From: Thermoplasmatales archaeon
Lineage (GTDB): Archaea > Thermoplasmatota > E2 > DHVEG-1
Assembly: GCA_023128855.1 (NCBI GenBank)
Contig: JAGMDE010000051.1
Coordinates: 1 to 15,228, forward strand
Direction: 5' to 3'
DNA: 15,228 nt
Shown here: piece after piece, positions 14,284 through 15,228 of the stretch
How positions within the stretch are numbered: position 1 is the stretch's first letter
Layout of the letters: every line of letters begins with the position of its first letter
Program-made: the position numbers and the translations under genes
The notes under the pieces: generated by a model
The model's database searches: none
What the model saw: the letters and a program-made list of their open reading frames with translations, nothing else
Told to the model about the DNA's origin: nothing

Positions 14284-14832
14284 GTGAAAATATCTGAAAC
14301 ACTTTATGTTATAAACAGGACAGATTGGCGAACTTGGCTTGAAAAAAATTATGACAAAAAAAAGGAAATTTGGCTGATTTATTATAAGAAACACACAAAA
14401 AAACCTTGTATTCCATATGATGATGCTGTTGAAGAAGCTTTATGTTTTGGGTGGATTGACAGTACAGTAAAACGTATTGATGATGAAAAACATGTCCAGA
14501 GGTATACCCCGAGAAACCTTAGAAGTGTTTGGTCACCACATAACATAAAACGAGTCAACAAGATGATTAAACAAGGGAAAATGACAGAAGCTGGTCTGAA
14601 AAAATATGAATATAGTATGGAACACAATTTACAGGCACCAGAAACAGATAAAAACATATCTGTTCCAGAAGATTTTCAAAAAGCATTAGAAAATTTTACC
14701 AATCTTGCACCTTCATATAGGATAATGTATATTTATTGGATAATAAGTGCAAAAAAAGAAGAAACTAGAAAGAGACGGATAGATAAAGCTGTAAAACTTT
14801 TAAAAGAAAGTAAAAAACCTTGGGAACTCTAA
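14284..14832 (+). CDS. YdeI/OmdA-family protein
   Basis: Member of the YdeI/OmpD-associated (OmdA-type) family, named from bacterial proteins linked to outer-membrane or bacteriocin phenotypes; its biochemical role is not known. The 182 residues hold the family block clearly: DWRTWLEKNY (14-23), EIWLIYYKKHTKKPCIPYDDAVEEALCFGWIDSTVKRID (28-66), the invariant-looking RYTPR (73-77), WSPHNIKRV (83-91) and GKMTEAGLK (98-106). A helical tail, KEETRKRRIDKAVKLLKESKKPWEL, closes it. There is no signal peptide or membrane segment, so it is soluble. It starts at GTG 14284 after GGAGTGA (14273-14279). The gene follows the FKBP gene by about 50 bases on the same strand and may be co-transcribed with it. 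As an archaeon has no outer membrane, the bacterial name should not be taken literally. Confidence 0.9.
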   Translation: MKISETLYVINRTDWRTWLEKNYDKKKEIWLIYYKKHTKKPCIPYDDAVEEALCFGWIDSTVKRIDDEKHVQRYTPRNLRSVWSPHNIKRVNKMIKQGKMTEAGLKKYEYSMEHNLQAPETDKNISVPEDFQKALENFTNLAPSYRIMYIYWIISAKKEETRKRRIDKAVKLLKESKKPWEL

Positions 14833-14950
14833 TAATTGCTTCAAAATTGGAAACTGATTTGCTATCCTTATTAATATTTTGGAAATTGTATTAAATCTTA
14901 AATATACATAAAATAATAAATTTTATTAATATAAATTTCTAGAAGCAAAA

Positions 14951-14958
14951 AACATATA
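14951..14958 (+). promoter_or_regulatory. TATA box of the PIP-motif micro-gene
   Basis: ACATATAA, preceded by the purine-rich GCAAAAA, predicts a transcript start near 14980. That is just ahead of GGTGAT (14984-14989) and the start codons at 14988 (ATG) and 14994 (GTG). Confidence 0.45.
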
Positions 14959-14987
14959 ACTACGTTGTTTTATACGTTATTTTGGTG

Positions 14988-15068
14988 ATGCGGGTGCAAA
15001 AAACCTTATTTGATTTTATTGATGAAAGCGATGACCTAGAAGAAATACAGAAAATGAAATTTAACTAG
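14988..15068 (+). CDS. Micro-protein of 24-26 residues dominated by a PCNA-interacting (PIP) box
   Basis: This is a tiny frame read from ATG 14988 (26 residues, MRVQKTLF...) or, more likely, GTG 14994 (24 residues, MQKTLFDF...). A perfect GGTGAT (14984-14989) overlaps the ATG and sits 4 bases before the GTG. The peptide begins QKTLFDFI, which fits the PIP pattern Q-x-x-hydrophobic-x-x-aromatic. It closely resembles clamp-binding tails of archaeal replication proteins such as the RFC large subunit (family knowledge). The rest, DESDDLEEIQKMKFN, is an acidic helix-prone segment. Nothing else is encoded. A TATA at 14951-14958 fits a short leader, and the frame ends 11 bases from the convergent gene on the right. 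It could be a clamp-regulating peptide, a decaying gene or chance; the combined promoter, ribosome-binding site and PIP box favours a real gene. Confidence 0.5.
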   Translation: MRVQKTLFDFIDESDDLEEIQKMKFN

Positions 15069-15079
15069 AAAAAAAATCA

Positions 15080-15228
15080 TCAGAATTTTTGTTTCCTATT
15101 TTTAATTAGTCTCCAGGTTGAAAACGTAAATAATGCTACAGAAAATGATATACAAATAACTGCAAAATATAATAAAGTTGAATCTTGGACAACTGCTATC
15201 ATCTCTGGAACTGCTGGAGTATATCCAC
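15080..15228 (-). CDS. C-terminal end of a membrane-anchored protein (5' part outside window)
   Basis: The open frame enters from the right edge and stops with TGA at 15082-15080. The visible 48 residues begin GYTPAVPEMIAVVQDSTL and contain one strong transmembrane helix, LLYFAVICISFSVALFTF. A short basic tail, RLIKNRKQKF, would sit in the cytoplasm by the positive-inside rule. The layout fits a surface or secreted protein tethered by a C-terminal helix, or the last helix of a larger membrane protein. The family cannot be judged from this part. Confidence 0.6.
   Translation of the reverse strand, partial: GYTPAVPEMIAVVQDSTLLYFAVICISFSVALFTFSTWRLIKNRKQKF

Noticed and set aside
13867..14657. 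Minus-strand open frames of 98 and 91 codons
   Set aside because: They are antisense to the FKBP and YdeI/OmdA genes, both of which show conserved motifs.
1..15228. CRISPR array, transposon or integrase
   Set aside because: No regularly spaced repeats of 24 bases or more, no transposase or integrase motifs and no long terminal repeats were seen.

Overview
The window looks like chromosomal DNA from an AT-rich archaeon, most likely a euryarchaeote or Thermoplasmata-like lineage. The evidence is an archaeal/eukaryotic-type leucyl-tRNA synthetase, a Hef-type helicase-nuclease, a UPF0147 protein, a separate 6-phospho-3-hexuloisomerase, a tRNA-Pro without an encoded CCA, and archaeal promoter signals (A/T-rich TATA boxes about 25 bases before short leaders, and GGTGAT/GGAGTGA Shine-Dalgarno sequences). 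The lineage is an inference, since no rRNA is present. No mobile element, CRISPR array or integrase is visible. The layout is ordinary core genome with many very small genes between the larger ones.

Left part (1-5304): the 5' two thirds of leuS run leftwards off the edge. Diverging from it is a 36-codon gene with a strong promoter, a full GGTGAT signal, C-ending codons and a hairpin after its stop. On the minus strand follow a charge-polarised protein (acidic front, lysine-rich tail), a four-helix membrane protein and an OPT-family peptide transporter. Each of these appears to have its own TATA box.

Middle part (5401-7058): a soluble histidine kinase without a sensor domain or an adjacent response regulator, a 34-residue peptide gene behind a good BRE/TATA, and two tiny minus-strand membrane proteins.

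Repair and metabolism cluster (7156-11515): hef, a UPF0147 gene, an endonuclease IV-like TIM-barrel gene and hxlB (the last two overlap by ATGA) all run rightwards. They meet a SemiSWEET-type transporter coming from the other side. Next are tRNA-Pro(GGG), a 47-residue basic protein and a cold-shock protein.

Right part (12360-15228): a cobalamin-binding-type radical SAM enzyme, an FKBP-type prolyl isomerase, a YdeI/OmdA-family protein, then a 24-26-residue micro-gene that is almost entirely a PCNA-interacting (PIP) motif plus an acidic helix. The 3' end of a membrane-anchored protein enters from the right edge.

The most interesting signal is the micro-gene at 14988-15068. Its QKTLFDFI motif resembles archaeal PIP boxes, and Hef in the same window carries a related QKTLRDYS in the linker between its helicase and nuclease. 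This suggests a sliding-clamp-binding micropeptide that could compete with, or regulate, clamp partners such as Hef. That role is inference and has not been tested.
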